From Aphrocallistes beatrix (Eukaryota > Porifera > Hexactinellida > Sceptrulophora > Aphrocallistidae): a DNA stretch of 64,000 bases. The notes beneath the pieces were generated by a model. It was not told where the DNA came from. It did no database searches and worked only from the letters and a program-made list of their open reading frames with translations. Below, piece after piece: positions 12,316 through 22,798 of the stretch. The translations under genes were made by a program, and so were the position numbers. Location of the stretch: the NCBI GenBank assembly GCA_963281255.1, contig OY725488.1, positions 7,165,524-7,229,523 on the forward strand. The letters run 5' to 3'. Position 1 is the stretch's first letter; each line of letters opens with the position of its first letter.

Positions 12316-13575
12316 CTATTTATTCGCAAGGTTGTGAGCTTCATTTAGGAATAACAAACTCTTTCTGCTCTCTAGAAGTTTGTGTATGGGGGATGATATG
12401 ATGCAAGCCTTAATGGCAGCCATCCATTCTTTGCATTCCTTCTCTGTCTGTGCGATGAACTTGTACACTTCGTGATTCCCCGTGACCATCCTGTGGTTTG
12501 AATCGGTTTTAGCTCCTTTGACAAACGTTGTATTAGAATAGAGCTCAAAACTGGTTGGATTCTCAGCTTTTCGTAGAGAAACGTCTTCCAGAGGTATGAT
12601 GCCCTTGGGTTCTTTGTCTCCTTGATGAACGAAGTAGTAGATGCAGTTGTTATTGAGGATGAACCACCGGTCTTTGATGGATTTGTGTTTGCCTCCTACT
12701 TTCCTAAGCCAACCATCTCTCTGTGGATTGTAGTAAGTGTCAAGTATATCTCGTGTCTCGTCATTAGGCGGCCTGAATGGGGTGGTATAGATTTCTCTGT
12801 ACATTTCTGCAAGCATTTCTTCACTCAGGTTCTTTCCCTCATTGATACCTCTATTCATCGAGATGAATCCTGGAAGTGATATTCTGTCTTTAATCGCAGG
12901 GTTGTGAAGATTGGTGTTGAGCATGATGAGCGAGAAGGAAAGAACATAGCACACATCTGAGTTCTGGAATAAATGCGGGTTCTGGAATGTAAATCCTTTG
13001 GCAAAAGCCTCCATTATCCTGTCGATCTTCTGAGCCTCCCCAGGGAGGTAGAAAGATTGTAAGAAATTTCGGAGCGCGTTTACCAAAAGCTTTTCTCTGA
13101 AGCTATGAAGACGAACAAAGGAAAAGAGCGTCTCGATATTAAATGGGTCATTGTCTCCTACAAAATCACCAATCGCCTTCTTTGCCAGACCTTTCTCATT
13201 GAAAAGGTAGCCTGCGACATCTTCAGGTGTATTATTAATGAATTGGTGCTTTACCATAAACTGAATTCCCTTCTTCGGCGATTCATTGAAGAGGCTTCTT
13301 CCACTGCTCATAAGCTGTCCTCTTCTGCGCTCTCCTTCGCCCATCTGGGGCGGGACGCCGTTACATTTCCTATAGAGCTGAGATTCTATCTGGGTAATCT
13401 CACTCTCAAGCTTGATTTTTGTATTCTTAACCCTTCTCAAGAGCTGAGATTCTTCATTAGTCAGTTGAGTCACGACATCACTATCAACGATATTTAGGTT
13501 CTCTAAAATGTTATCAGGTATTTTTAGCAGCGGATATGAAAGAAAGGAACGAAATTCTGTCTGGCTCCGATTCAT
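12316..13575 (-). CDS. CYTH: Cytohesin (Arf guanine-nucleotide exchange factor, Sec7 + PH)
   Basis: The protein is 419 aa from a single uninterrupted exon, close to the family length of about 400. Order: N-terminal coiled coil (about 36-70), Sec7 domain (about 85-270), PH domain (about 284-393), basic tail. The Sec7 glutamic finger is E180 in SFYLPGEAQKIDRIMEAFA, and the second conserved motif LIMLNTNLHNP is at 216-226. Cytohesins catalyse GDP/GTP exchange on Arf GTPases at phosphoinositide-rich membranes. The PH start reads RKVGGKHKSIKDRWFIL, i.e. two glycines in the loop where vertebrate isoforms vary between two and three. In vertebrates the two-glycine form prefers PIP3. The start ATG is followed by the expected coiled coil and no upstream exon is needed. 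Lack of introns is unusual for this family. Confidence 0.95.
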   Translation of the reverse strand: MNRSQTEFRSFLSYPLLKIPDNILENLNIVDSDVVTQLTNEESQLLRRVKNTKIKLESEITQIESQLYRKCNGVPPQMGEGERRRGQLMSSGRSLFNESPKKGIQFMVKHQFINNTPEDVAGYLFNEKGLAKKAIGDFVGDNDPFNIETLFSFVRLHSFREKLLVNALRNFLQSFYLPGEAQKIDRIMEAFAKGFTFQNPHLFQNSDVCYVLSFSLIMLNTNLHNPAIKDRISLPGFISMNRGINEGKNLSEEMLAEMYREIYTTPFRPPNDETRDILDTYYNPQRDGWLRKVGGKHKSIKDRWFILNNNCIYYFVHQGDKEPKGIIPLEDVSLRKAENPTSFELYSNTTFVKGAKTDSNHRMVTGNHEVYKFIAQTEKECKEWMAAIKACIISSPIHKLLESRKSLLFLNEAHNLANK

Positions 13576-14383
13576 TTGAATTGTATTTCCTGAGTGTTAT
13601 TTGATCCACCTAACAATATATTATATATCTCCAAGTACTGCAGAATTCTATTTATACTTTCTATAAGAATTAGCAATTGTGAAAACGTAGATATGTAGAA
13701 ACTAGACTTTCACGAATCTATTATTACCATAGAAAATGACTTTCATGAATTAGAGGATTTCACTAATTATTACTGAAATATTACTCATTGTAGACTCACA
13801 TGGAAGGGTTCCAGCTATGTGACTGCATTCCAGAAGTGCAAACAGGTGTACACACCTTGTTATTTAGGATCAGGCATTTATTATTAATTAGGTCAACGTG
13901 AAACACAGTACTTCACACACGTCATGTTATGGCTTTTATCAAATGTTCAATTTTTCCAAAAAAATACACCGATATCATATAAGGTTGGATTCGTATGCTT
14001 TCTTCACGAATAAATTGTACACAAACAATTAATGCATAAAATTGCACAATTGCAAATCTGAAACGCAGATGATAAACTAAATGCCGGAATTTCTGTAAAC
14101 TATTATTATAATTGTAACGATATCATCCGATGTACGTGTATTTGCAAAAAAGGATGTTTGCACGTAAGATAAATTATTTTTTAAAAATCTCTTAATAATC
14201 GTATACAACATTGTGTTCATGTATATTTTCTCTTAGTTTATCGAAATAGAAGAAACAGCGGGAGTCTCTTGCTTTTCAAAACAAGGCAGGTTGTCTAGAA
14301 TGAACATAAACAAAAGGAAAATGATGATATAAAAAAACACAACAAAGCTATTCTTCTAAACGTTTAACAATTCAAAAATAAAT
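13576..14383. other. Intergenic, nothing recognised
   Basis: About 800 bp of AT-rich sequence between the cytohesin start and the end of the pseudokinase-like gene. No ORF, RNA gene or clear repeat is seen. The cytohesin promoter should lie in its lower-coordinate part (about 13576-13900), but no specific element stands out. Confidence 0.5.
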
Positions 14384-16039
14384 TTAAACATCCATATCAT
14401 CATATTCATCAGAGCTATTTCTAATAGCATTTTCTTCGGAATTTTTAGCATAAAAACTCCTGTCCCATTCAGAATAAAATTCTTCATACTCTTTAGTCTG
14501 TTGTCTCAGAGCGCACTGAAAGTTTTCTTCAGTTTCAGTGCATTCATGATAGGGATCGATATGATTCAGAACTAGCACACAATCGAATATCGTATCAGGA
14601 GGATATTGCAATAGGTAATGGAATAATGGTGGAATGTCCCTCAAGTCTTTTTCTTTTAGTAAAAATATAATGACATCTCTAAATGATGATATCGCCTCAG
14701 AATTGGATTCTGGTGGTATGCAATGAAATGTACGCGCGCGCTTTTGCGATTTACACATACGTATATCCTCCGGTCGAGGTTGAATAAGGACATTGGACCG
14801 GACATGAGGTTGAATAGGAAAATTGGACTGGGCATGAGGTTGAGTAGGAACATTGGACCGGGCATGAGGTTGAGTACGAACATTGGACCGGGCATGAGGT
14901 TGAGTAGTGAGATAAGGTTGAATAGGGACATTGGACTGGACATGGGGTTGAATAGGGAGATTGGACTGGACATGGGGTTGAATAGGGAGATTGGACAGGA
15001 CATGGGGTTGAATAGGGAGATTGGGCTGGACATGGGGTTGAATAGGGAGATTGGACAGGACATGGGGTTGAATAGGGAGATTGGGCTGGACATGAGGTTG
15101 AATAGGGAGATTGGACAGGACATGGGGTTGAATAGGGAGATTGGACAGGACATGGGGTTGAATAGGGAGATTGGACAGGACATGGGGTTGAATAGGGAGA
15201 TTGGACAGGACATGGGGTTGAATAGGGAGATTGGGCTGGACATGAGGTTGAATGAAACTATTACGGAGGCGCATTGGGAAAAAGGGATTTTGATGTTGGA
15301 TTTGAGGTATTGTCGGATAAGATAATTGAGTTGGATTTATAAATGGAACAAATCCAAATGGGGAATCCAGATTACTGAGAGTCAAATATTTAGCTTCCCT
15401 AATTTCTTCCTCAGCACATAATGTTTTCTTGTGTACCTCGCATGAACCTCGCGATATATTTTCGCCAAATTTCGTTCTACATCCGAGAATAGATAACTTG
15501 GCTGTTATTGTGGGCTCTCTAAATATGAGAATATCATCATTTGTGAACCGATGTATTGAAAGTCCATTTGATTGTAAGTAGAGAAGAGCCATAGTGATGT
15601 CAATGAGTATATAGCGAATGGTAGGGTAGTCAAAACCGAGCTCTTGTGGACCCATGTCCAACCTTCCAGAATCACTCGGATGTTCTATCACTAGAGTTAG
15701 GGGCTCTAACAACACACCATACATCTGCTGTATATTCTCGTGCTTAATCTGGGATAGAACGTATACAGCGTCTATATTTATTCTGATATCTGCATGTAGT
15801 TCTCGTTCTCGAGATTTTCGATTTTTCTTTTTTGCCTCTGGAAAGGCAGCAGCGAATTGTGGCAATGTAATTTCATCCTGCTCAACGAATAGTTTTAACC
15901 AATGGCCTGGGATTCGTCCGAATTTCTTGAGGATAACCCTTCGATCGAAATAAGATAAGCGGCAGTTTTCATCTCCCAACTCTTCACCAGTCTCAATACC
16001 CTCGATATCTTTTTTTTGGATGATAGGAATCGTTTGCAT
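14384..16039 (-). CDS. Pseudokinase-like protein with decapeptide repeats
   Basis: Single open frame of 551 aa. Residues about 85-190 resemble a tyrosine-kinase-type fold: an alphaC-like stretch, then IKHENIQQMYGV (98-109), a hinge-like LTLVIEH, a helix ITMALLYLQSNGL, and the catalytic-loop position SIHRFTNDDILI (161-172). The HRD aspartate is replaced (HRF) and the DFG position reads LGC (185-187), so catalysis is not expected. Residues about 263-430 are some 16 copies of a Pro-rich decapeptide (consensus PIQPHVLSNL), encoded by a 30-bp minisatellite. The C-terminal 110 residues are non-repetitive and acidic at the end (SDEYDDMDV). Whether the repeat was inserted inside the activation segment or follows a truncated domain is not clear. 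The function is unknown; a scaffold or allosteric pseudokinase is only an inference. Confidence 0.75.
   Translation of the reverse strand: MQTIPIIQKKDIEGIETGEELGDENCRLSYFDRRVILKKFGRIPGHWLKLFVEQDEITLPQFAAAFPEAKKKNRKSRERELHADIRINIDAVYVLSQIKHENIQQMYGVLLEPLTLVIEHPSDSGRLDMGPQELGFDYPTIRYILIDITMALLYLQSNGLSIHRFTNDDILIFREPTITAKLSILGCRTKFGENISRGSCEVHKKTLCAEEEIREAKYLTLSNLDSPFGFVPFINPTQLSYPTIPQIQHQNPFFPMRLRNSFIQPHVQPNLPIQPHVLSNLPIQPHVLSNLPIQPHVLSNLPIQPHVLSNLPIQPHVQPNLPIQPHVLSNLPIQPHVQPNLPIQPHVLSNLPIQPHVQSNLPIQPHVQSNVPIQPYLTTQPHARSNVRTQPHARSNVPTQPHAQSNFPIQPHVRSNVLIQPRPEDIRMCKSQKRARTFHCIPPESNSEAISSFRDVIIFLLKEKDLRDIPPLFHYLLQYPPDTIFDCVLVLNHIDPYHECTETEENFQCALRQQTKEYEEFYSEWDRSFYAKNSEENAIRNSSDEYDDMDV
14790..15250. 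repeat. 30-bp coding minisatellite
   Basis: About 15 head-to-tail 30-bp units, consensus on the plus strand GGTTGAATAGGGAGATTGGA followed by CAGGACATGG. Units at 14930-15250 are almost identical, and those at 14790-14920 have diverged. Because 30 is a multiple of three and the unit lacks stops in several frames, long frames appear on both strands. The minus-strand frame that continues into unique sequence on both sides is the real one. Confidence 0.9.
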
Positions 16040-17460
16040 CGGAAATGAAACTATGTTATTATACAGAATTCATGTCAGCAAAACAAGTACCACTACAAGT
16101 GTAAAAATCGTGTAAATCATTCTTGAATAATATTATATAATAATTCAGTGGTATTGCATAACAACTACATGTCATCATATTCATTTTGGATTACACAGTA
16201 GTCCGACGATTAAAATAATCATGAAATCACAAAATTATATAGTATTTCTACTCTAATGTTGTTGCATCTGCTGTGGTTTCCCTACCTTTATCAGTACACA
16301 TTAATTAACAACTTTGGGTCAAAAGTTAATTTGAAATGCCGGCTCATCAGATGAATAGAAACCACTAATTAATTAAATTAATATTTGTAATTCGTTATTT
16401 ATCCCAAGAAAGGAATCGTTATTGAAATCTGAGGTTTTGAGTAGAAACATACTAACAGCTTAGGACTGTTACTGCACTGTATCCGTTAGTAGAAGGATGA
16501 AAGTACCTGGAACAACCTACCTACAACTTAATCATATTTTCGATACCTCCGTGATTATTGACTCAGTATCCAGAAATTACTAAATATTTTTATTCGTATT
16601 AAGGCTAGCGGAGGATACTGGATAATACATTTGTTGATAAGCAACACGTTTCATTTTTAAGATGATTTGATATTTCGTAAAGAATTAATTGACACCTGCT
16701 TGTGCTGGTACTAATCAGATCCGTTTTTGACCAAATTATGATTTACAAAATTTTGACAAAATATAATGATTTACCAGGACAGCCTAATTAATGATCAGCA
16801 GTTACAGTCCTGGATGTTACCGCCTTCAAAAAATCATAAATAAAAATAGTTTATTGTGTGGTCTTTTGCACGAGTACAGCTAACCAATAACATCTAGTTC
16901 AAGGGTCTGCGGAGTCTCCACATATCTATACGCATTAAATTACTGAGAAGGTCCCAATATGCAGCTTTAAGTGGTGGTCACCACTGATGAAATATTAATA
17001 ATACAAAACACGCGAAAAATGTTATTATTTCGAATTTGTTTGTCTGAATGTTAAATAATAGAGAGTTCATATTGAATAAGAATCAAAGTAATAGTGAACT
17101 GCATCATAATAGTGAAAAACTTGACGATTCCAATCTAGAAGCGAACCTAAGCACAGAAGTATACAGACTGAAGCCATCTACATTCTTGCCACACTGCACT
17201 CTGATACACACACCGGTCAAGACAGGCGGCCGGGTGAACATGCACTGGTTAGATAGAAATATGCGATATACACAGCTAATCTAGAGTAGGGAGAACTTCT
17301 ACAATCCTGTGAATAAGAATATTTGGTGATCTTCTAATAATACTAAGCCTAGATAATATTCACACACACACATACACAGCGATTGTGTAATGAAACCAGA
17401 TGGAGCAAACACTAAAGTGGTTAGGAAGAACATGCCAGAGAATTCGGGGTTAAGCTCAGC
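16040..17460. other. AT-rich intergenic, nothing recognised
   Basis: About 1.4 kb between the pseudokinase-like start and the makorin-like stop. A 78-codon plus-strand frame at 17048-17284 has no recognisable content and no supporting signal. No RNA gene or repeat array is seen. Confidence 0.5.
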
Positions 17461-18762
17461 CTAAGTAAACGCGCGGTTGTCTCGTTCTTGAATGAATTGG
17501 TTCAAGCGCACAGGTTTGACAATTGTAATCTCTCCTTCTGCGTTTCCATACTTCCTGAGCTTCTCTCGGTATAGTTTTCCATTGGGGAGTGCATGCATGT
17601 AGAAGCAGTTGTTCCCAAACGGACATGTACCATTTCCCTCGTCGAAGTACCGGCAAGCAATGTGGCTGAGTTTCTTCTGATACTGATCAATCAGTTTAGC
17701 TTTGTCCTCCGTTTCATCCACCCAGTAGGCGCTGGGGATGATGTAATCGGAGTGTGTCCGACAGAGCGGACAGCTGCGCACCGCATTCTTATCCCCGCCA
17801 CTATTCGTTCTCCACTTCCGGATACAGCTGAGACAGAACACGTGCAGACACCCGAGTAAGATCCCGAAACGTCGTTCTGAGTAAGTCTGCTTATTGATAA
17901 CCTCCTCGTAACAGATGCCACACATCTTTCCCTCGCTCCTCTGATAGGCAAACGCCTCCTCCATTTCCAGCTCAATCCTAGCCGTACACTCCTGTCTATG
18001 TTCCCGCTGCTGCGCTAAGTCCGTCGGGTTCAGACACACCTCCATGCACATGTCGCACTGCTCGTATTGCGTGCTCAACGCTTGGGAGCAATTCCACACA
18101 TCCCACATGTCATCTGACTTCACAGCTTCGGCGTAGGATTGGGGGGCTTGCTTCGGATAGGTAGGATGGACAGGGGGCTGTACCTGTTTTATTACCAGTT
18201 TTCCTTCTGAATCTCTACTCAAACTCACCATCCCCTCATCATCACTCAGCTCACTGTATTCCTGGTCCTCACTCTTCTCTTCCAGCGCTCCACTCTGATT
18301 CGGAAAGAACTCTGGACTCTGCGCCCAATCCCAGGGTCTGGAGCTGATGTCAGCAGGTGTGGCGTCCCGGTGGTCATGCGCTGTTTTCGGAGCTTCCATC
18401 GAGTCTGAAGAAGCTGCAGTGTTTTTCATCTCCTCCTGTTCTGAGGACGGCGTAAGAGAGCGGTCGGATGAGACTGGAGAGGAAGACACCTGGTTACTAC
18501 AGTACACAGACGGGCCCTCGTCATAGTAGGATGAGTTGTACGTACGGCTGCCATTGTACATAAAGAGAGATGTCGGTACGAAAACGAAAGGGAAGATAGC
18601 AGGATGTGGATAGGTGCGATCCTGGGTTGACAGATCCAATTCCCTACTTGAAGATTGGCTATGTGTATCCTCTGAATCGGATTGGGAGTGAGATCTATTG
18701 GAGGTGTTGTCTTGGATAGGAAAGTTGTCCATCTCTTTTGCGTATAAAGTAGGCCTACACAA
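17461..18762 (-). CDS. MKRN: Makorin-like RING E3 ubiquitin ligase
   Basis: Single-exon frame of 433 aa. Residues 1-225 are low-complexity, rich in Ser, Gln and Glu. A makorin-type Cys-His segment lies at 236-259 (CDMCMEVCLNP...QQREHRQEC). The RING finger is at 281-334: CGICYEEV, then CLHVFCLSCIRKW, then CPLCR. A C3H zinc finger is at 370-390 (CRYFDEGNGTC...CFYMH), followed by the conserved tail LYREKLRKYG. This order is diagnostic of makorins, which ubiquitinate proteins and bind RNA. The one or two C3H fingers usually found before the Cys-His segment are missing; the N-terminal half has none. The first ATG (MCRPTLYAKEMDNF) and a second at residue 11 are both possible starts. Confidence 0.9.
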   Translation of the reverse strand: MCRPTLYAKEMDNFPIQDNTSNRSHSQSDSEDTHSQSSSRELDLSTQDRTYPHPAIFPFVFVPTSLFMYNGSRTYNSSYYDEGPSVYCSNQVSSSPVSSDRSLTPSSEQEEMKNTAASSDSMEAPKTAHDHRDATPADISSRPWDWAQSPEFFPNQSGALEEKSEDQEYSELSDDEGMVSLSRDSEGKLVIKQVQPPVHPTYPKQAPQSYAEAVKSDDMWDVWNCSQALSTQYEQCDMCMEVCLNPTDLAQQREHRQECTARIELEMEEAFAYQRSEGKMCGICYEEVINKQTYSERRFGILLGCLHVFCLSCIRKWRTNSGGDKNAVRSCPLCRTHSDYIIPSAYWVDETEDKAKLIDQYQKKLSHIACRYFDEGNGTCPFGNNCFYMHALPNGKLYREKLRKYGNAEGEITIVKPVRLNQFIQERDNRAFT

Positions 18763-20472
18763 GCTACGTATTTGGATAATATAATCTTATTTATGTTAGC
18801 TAGGACTCACACTCAAAACAGAATATGGGCTCCATTATAATTATGAATTCAAATTCATGGGATTCGGAATTAGAATGTAAATAGGAGAACTTCATCAAGA
18901 CCACGCAATGATAATTGAGGAGAATTATCAATTCAAATTTAACATTATGCTACAATCATAATATTAGTTAAGGTAGAATCAGGCATGAGTTATGATTCTT
19001 AGTAAAGTAGACACGCGCTAAATATCCCCTCACACATCATTACATATGATTCTATCATAATTACACCAAAACTATACAGTCGGATAAGGTCAGGAAGAGT
19101 ATATTGATTTTCCCCCGCACAGACATACTTAATTAAACAAAACAAAATCAAACAAATTACGTTTGAGGATAAACTAAGTTGCTTAAATCAGAAAATTTCG
19201 ATTAGCAAATATCATTTTTTCTAGAAAATTAAAATATTTGAGACCTACAACCCATAATCGATTTACATTGCAAGTTCCCTGAATCATACATACTCATTCA
19301 CAAATTGGCAAAGTGAGAATAATCAGAAAAATTAATTATATGTTTTAATAAGAAAAACTACGCGAAAGCAAAATGCATGCAAGATTCAACTGCCACATGA
19401 TAATTTTACTTGAAATCAACCCAGATTTTCTAAGAAGGAAGTGCTCAGGTTCAATATAAAATAGATTATGCATGATGTATTCTTAATTAAAATAATCTCC
19501 AGAATTTCGACAGGGAACAATTGAATAAAGTTTCCCTCCTGCAACGGATTAGGAACTGAAAATAGATTGTAATTCACAAGTATTTACAAGTGTTCAATGT
19601 GAAACTGAAATATTATTATACGTATTTATAATTAGTCTTTGCAATTGCAAAGGGCTGCTTAACTATAAAATTTTGTTGGTTATGTTGCCAGACACGACCA
19701 TAAAAAGTTACTCAAATTTAAATATAGGTGATTAGGTGTACTTTTCATTGCTCGTGGTTACTGAACTACGTATGTATCTAACACTTATTTTATATTGTCA
19801 TCCCTATAACTGGATAGATTCACAATGCAAACTCTCGAGTTCATTGTCCTTCATTAAATGAATTATTTAAGTCTTACATGATGACTCAGCTGTCTCTAGA
19901 GTATATCACGATATTACATCATCAGTGATTTAATTTGAATGCCATTCTAATAATAGCATCATGTTACTAAAAATAACCTTAGCAACGGCGTCACTCGCAC
20001 TGAGCGACATACAGATCCGTAATATTCTAATTAATTATTGTATCATCTATTTCAAGATGAGGGCAAATGTCTCTATCATATTTACCAATCATCACTTTCA
20101 TTCAGGATTCGAACTTAATTTAAATTTTGTTTTCATTCCTGTAAATGATTTCAGTATTGATCTAGTGACATTGTAAATTGGACTAGATTTTTAATTAATA
20201 CGTGATAGACATTTTATTTTCAAAATGCCATTTGGGGGTTTTAATAATTATTGTAAAAAAAAATGTCAGGTAAATTATATTATTTTTTGCAAAAAGAACG
20301 ATGCGAACAATCCACTCAAAGTACAGTTGTAATCAACACCTCAGCACTGCCACTGAGTTAATTACCATATTGTAATGAATTAATAAATCAGATAATCAAA
20401 CAAATTTAGGTGTTACATGTATTGATCTATTAAACGTGTACATTTCTTAGATAATTGAAAAATAGTGGTTGG
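18763..20472. other. AT-rich intergenic, nothing recognised
   Basis: About 1.7 kb without a recognisable gene. A 71-codon plus-strand frame at 19961-20176 resembles nothing known and has spacer-like base composition. No repeats of note were seen. Confidence 0.5.
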
Positions 20473-21162
20473 TTATATTCTCTCTCCAGGTCGAGGGATA
20501 TAACAGCTCTTATACAGCTCCATGAAACTCCAAGCATGAACGCCGTCTCTAGCTTTTCCCCGCATAGCAGCGGCGATATCTTGGAAACGCTCTCTATCTT
20601 CTTTAGGCAGTTGATGCCACTCACTGCCTATCATCTTGACCAACTCCTGCTGCTTAGAATCCGGGAACTTCTGACGCAGTGAGGAGTAAATCTCGTGGTT
20701 GAAAATAGAATATGGACCAATATTCTTATACGCATCACGGGGGTCTCTATCTTCCAATTTCTTCTTTCTAACTGCTCGTTTTTCTTTTTTTTCCTTTTTA
20801 AGCGATTTCTCTTCTTCATATGCTATTATTTCTTCTGCTGTTGCGTTCTCATAATTTCTGTTCCACTCCTCTTGCTCCTCTCTGAATGCCCTCAAATATT
20901 TACTTTTTTCTTCGTCCGACATTTCTCTCCACTTTCCTGCAATCAGTGTCATTATTTGAGTATTTTTCGCATTCATTTCAAGCTGTGCAGTTTGGTGATA
21001 CACACTTTTGACGTAGCGCATGTATGCGGAAGCAGGTTTCTTTTGAATGGGAGCTCTCTGGACGGAAATACAGTGTATGTGGGCGTGGTGCGTACTGCAC
21101 AGCAAAGAGATGCGCATGGATGTGGTAAACGGTTTGGTGGGATTTACCCGAGTTAGGAACAT
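20473..21162 (-). CDS. TFAM: TFAM-like mitochondrial HMG-box protein
   Basis: Single exon, 229 aa. The N-terminus (MFLTRVNPTKPFTTSMRISL) is rich in Arg, Thr and Ser without acids until later, which fits a mitochondrial presequence. HMG box A spans about 38-104 (PIQKKPASAYMRYVKS..., AGKWREMSDEEKSKY). A highly charged Lys/Glu linker (about 105-145) connects to HMG box B at about 147-205 (NIGPYSIFNHEIYSSL..., IGSEWHQLPKEDRERF), followed by a short tail. Two HMG boxes, a charged linker and a targeting peptide are the TFAM arrangement: packaging of mitochondrial DNA and promoter activation. Identification is by architecture, and another two-box HMG protein is not fully excluded. The next gene upstream ends only 361 bp away in the same orientation. 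Confidence 0.8.
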   Translation of the reverse strand: MFLTRVNPTKPFTTSMRISLLCSTHHAHIHCISVQRAPIQKKPASAYMRYVKSVYHQTAQLEMNAKNTQIMTLIAGKWREMSDEEKSKYLRAFREEQEEWNRNYENATAEEIIAYEEEKSLKKEKKEKRAVRKKKLEDRDPRDAYKNIGPYSIFNHEIYSSLRQKFPDSKQQELVKMIGSEWHQLPKEDRERFQDIAAAMRGKARDGVHAWSFMELYKSCYIPRPGERI

Positions 21163-21523
21163 TTGCCTAGAATATCAAATACATGCCATGTGACTCATAT
21201 GCATAAAACACCGTCATGTGTAAAAAGTATGCAGAATAGTTTAGATCATAAAATTTAAAGATAGTATATTGTATATAAATTATTACGAATGAAACAAATA
21301 TATTTGGGAAATCGGCCGAAACAAAAATATACATAAAACAAAACGAATAAGCATTAAATGTTTGATATGATAAAAGGGAACGTTAACAGTGCGAACAGTA
21401 TTTAGTAAGGAAATGAGCTTGTGAATTAAAAGAGGGAGACTAAATTCTCCACTCAACACATTTACGTATATACATAGCAATCTTGAAAATCGAAATATAC
21501 AAATCTTCTGAAATTACACCGCT
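21163..21523. other. Short intergenic spacer
   Basis: AT-rich, 361 bp between the TFAM-like start and the stop of the upstream coiled-coil gene. It must hold the TFAM-like promoter unless the two are co-transcribed. No specific motif is seen. Confidence 0.4.
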
Positions 21524-22670
21524 TCACACCAGATATATATAGCGACTCTTCGAGGGTAACATAGCATCTTCAATAGTAGCCCTCCTAACATTATCCAAAC
21601 GAGGGATATTGTGCTTGGGTGTTAGCTTTGCATCATCCAGGGTAGCCATTCTAAATTTCGTGTTGGATCTCTCTCTTTCCGCGGCTCTCGCGATCTCCCA
21701 TGGGTGAGGCTGGAATGGATTCGGGTCGGGATTCTTCTTCGCGTCTTCAATGGTTGCCATTCTCAGCCCGTTTAAAGGATCGATTCTGTACCTCTGAGTG
21801 CTGACGCCTTGCGTGAGTGCCAGGTCGTCTCTACACTGATGTAGCACCTCAGTGTTAGTAAAGCGGATCTGTGCACCCCCACTGCGTGTCGGATTCACAT
21901 TCCCTTTGTAGAGAGTGGTAACTAAGTGAGAACCATCGAGAGACGCTTCTTGGTGACTCAGGACATATTTGCCTCCTGCATATTTCTTCCCGATGAGATC
22001 CTCCTTGCGTGGAAGAGTCACCTGCTTCCCCTTCGTCCTCTGCGGTTGGAAGAGACCATCGTATGAGGTGTGACTCGGGACGTGCGTGATCCAGTGCCCG
22101 CCAAGCTCCGACTTCTTCTGGTAAGTGAGAGGCTTGGAAAGTTCCATTTCTGCTGCACGAGTTGGATGCGAAGAAGTGGGCGGATCTGGTGTTGTATTCA
22201 GTTAAAATGCGGGCTGATATAAGAGTATACTATTACAGCTACTCACCTCTCTTAGTGCGGTCTCCTCTGCCAGGAGGTCGATGCTGTACCTCGTACTTAT
22301 CCAGGTAAGAGAAAGGGTCTGTGAAGAAGTACTCCTCTCTGTCTGTGTGTAACTTTCTCTCGTTAACTCTCTCTGTGTCCCTGCTCTCCAACTTCTCAAG
22401 CGCCTCTTGAAGGTCGCAATCTAGCTCGTAGCTGTTCAGGCGTCTCATGTCGAGAGCTCTCTCGAGCCGCTCGTTCTCCTCTCGCACTCCCCCCAGCTTC
22501 TGCCTCAGCTGTGAGATCTCGTCCCGTCTGTCGGTCAGCTCGCGCCTGTACATGGACAGGAGGGGGTTGGGGTTGGGGTTGGGGTTGGGGTTGGAGGCAG
22601 GTGGCAAACTTCTAGAATAGGAGCTGTCTTCTTCTGAGGTGTCACTGATGGAACTTGAGATCAAAGACAT
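21524..22670 (-). CDS. Unidentified coiled-coil protein (2 exons, about 350 aa)
   Basis: Exon 1 is 22670-22248 and ends ACTAAGAGAG before GTGAGT. Exon 2 begins after GTGCAGCAG at about 22147 and runs to 21524. The join restores frame (...RTKR-E-MELSKPLTYQ...). The N-terminus is Ser-rich and includes an Asn-Pro run (about residues 26-36) encoded by a CCCCAA repeat. Residues about 42-100 form a coiled coil (ELTDRRDEISQLRQKLGGVR). The C-terminal 200 residues have a recurring motif RMATIEDAK / RMATLDDAK / RRATIEDAM at three places, an internal repeat that may bind a partner three times. Similar short repeats occur in axonemal proteins, but I do not recognise the family. Only 128 bp separate its start from the stop of the upstream kelch gene. 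Confidence 0.7.
22561..22594. repeat. (GGGGTT)n telomere-like run inside a coding exon
   Basis: The plus strand reads AGGGGGTTGGGGTTGGGGTT and continues for four to five GGGGTT units. On the coding strand it is CCCCAA and encodes alternating Asn-Pro. Four or more G4 tracts can form a G-quadruplex on the template strand. Confidence 0.85.
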
Positions 22671-22798
22671 TCTAATCCGTTGAAGAGTGAAATATATCTT
22701 ACTTCAGTGAGTTGTGAAAAAATATTAAAAGTATCAAAAGATAAAAAAATATAAAAATGCTGAGAAAGCAATGGAATGAAATTGATATTATAAGTGAG

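Noticed and set aside
14656-15325. Long frames on both strands overlapping the decapeptide repeat
   Set aside because: They are other-frame readings of a 30-bp stop-free unit and do not continue into plausible unique protein sequence.
17048-17284. 78-codon plus-strand frame
   Set aside because: No recognisable domain, no splice or repeat context and spacer-like composition; left unannotated.
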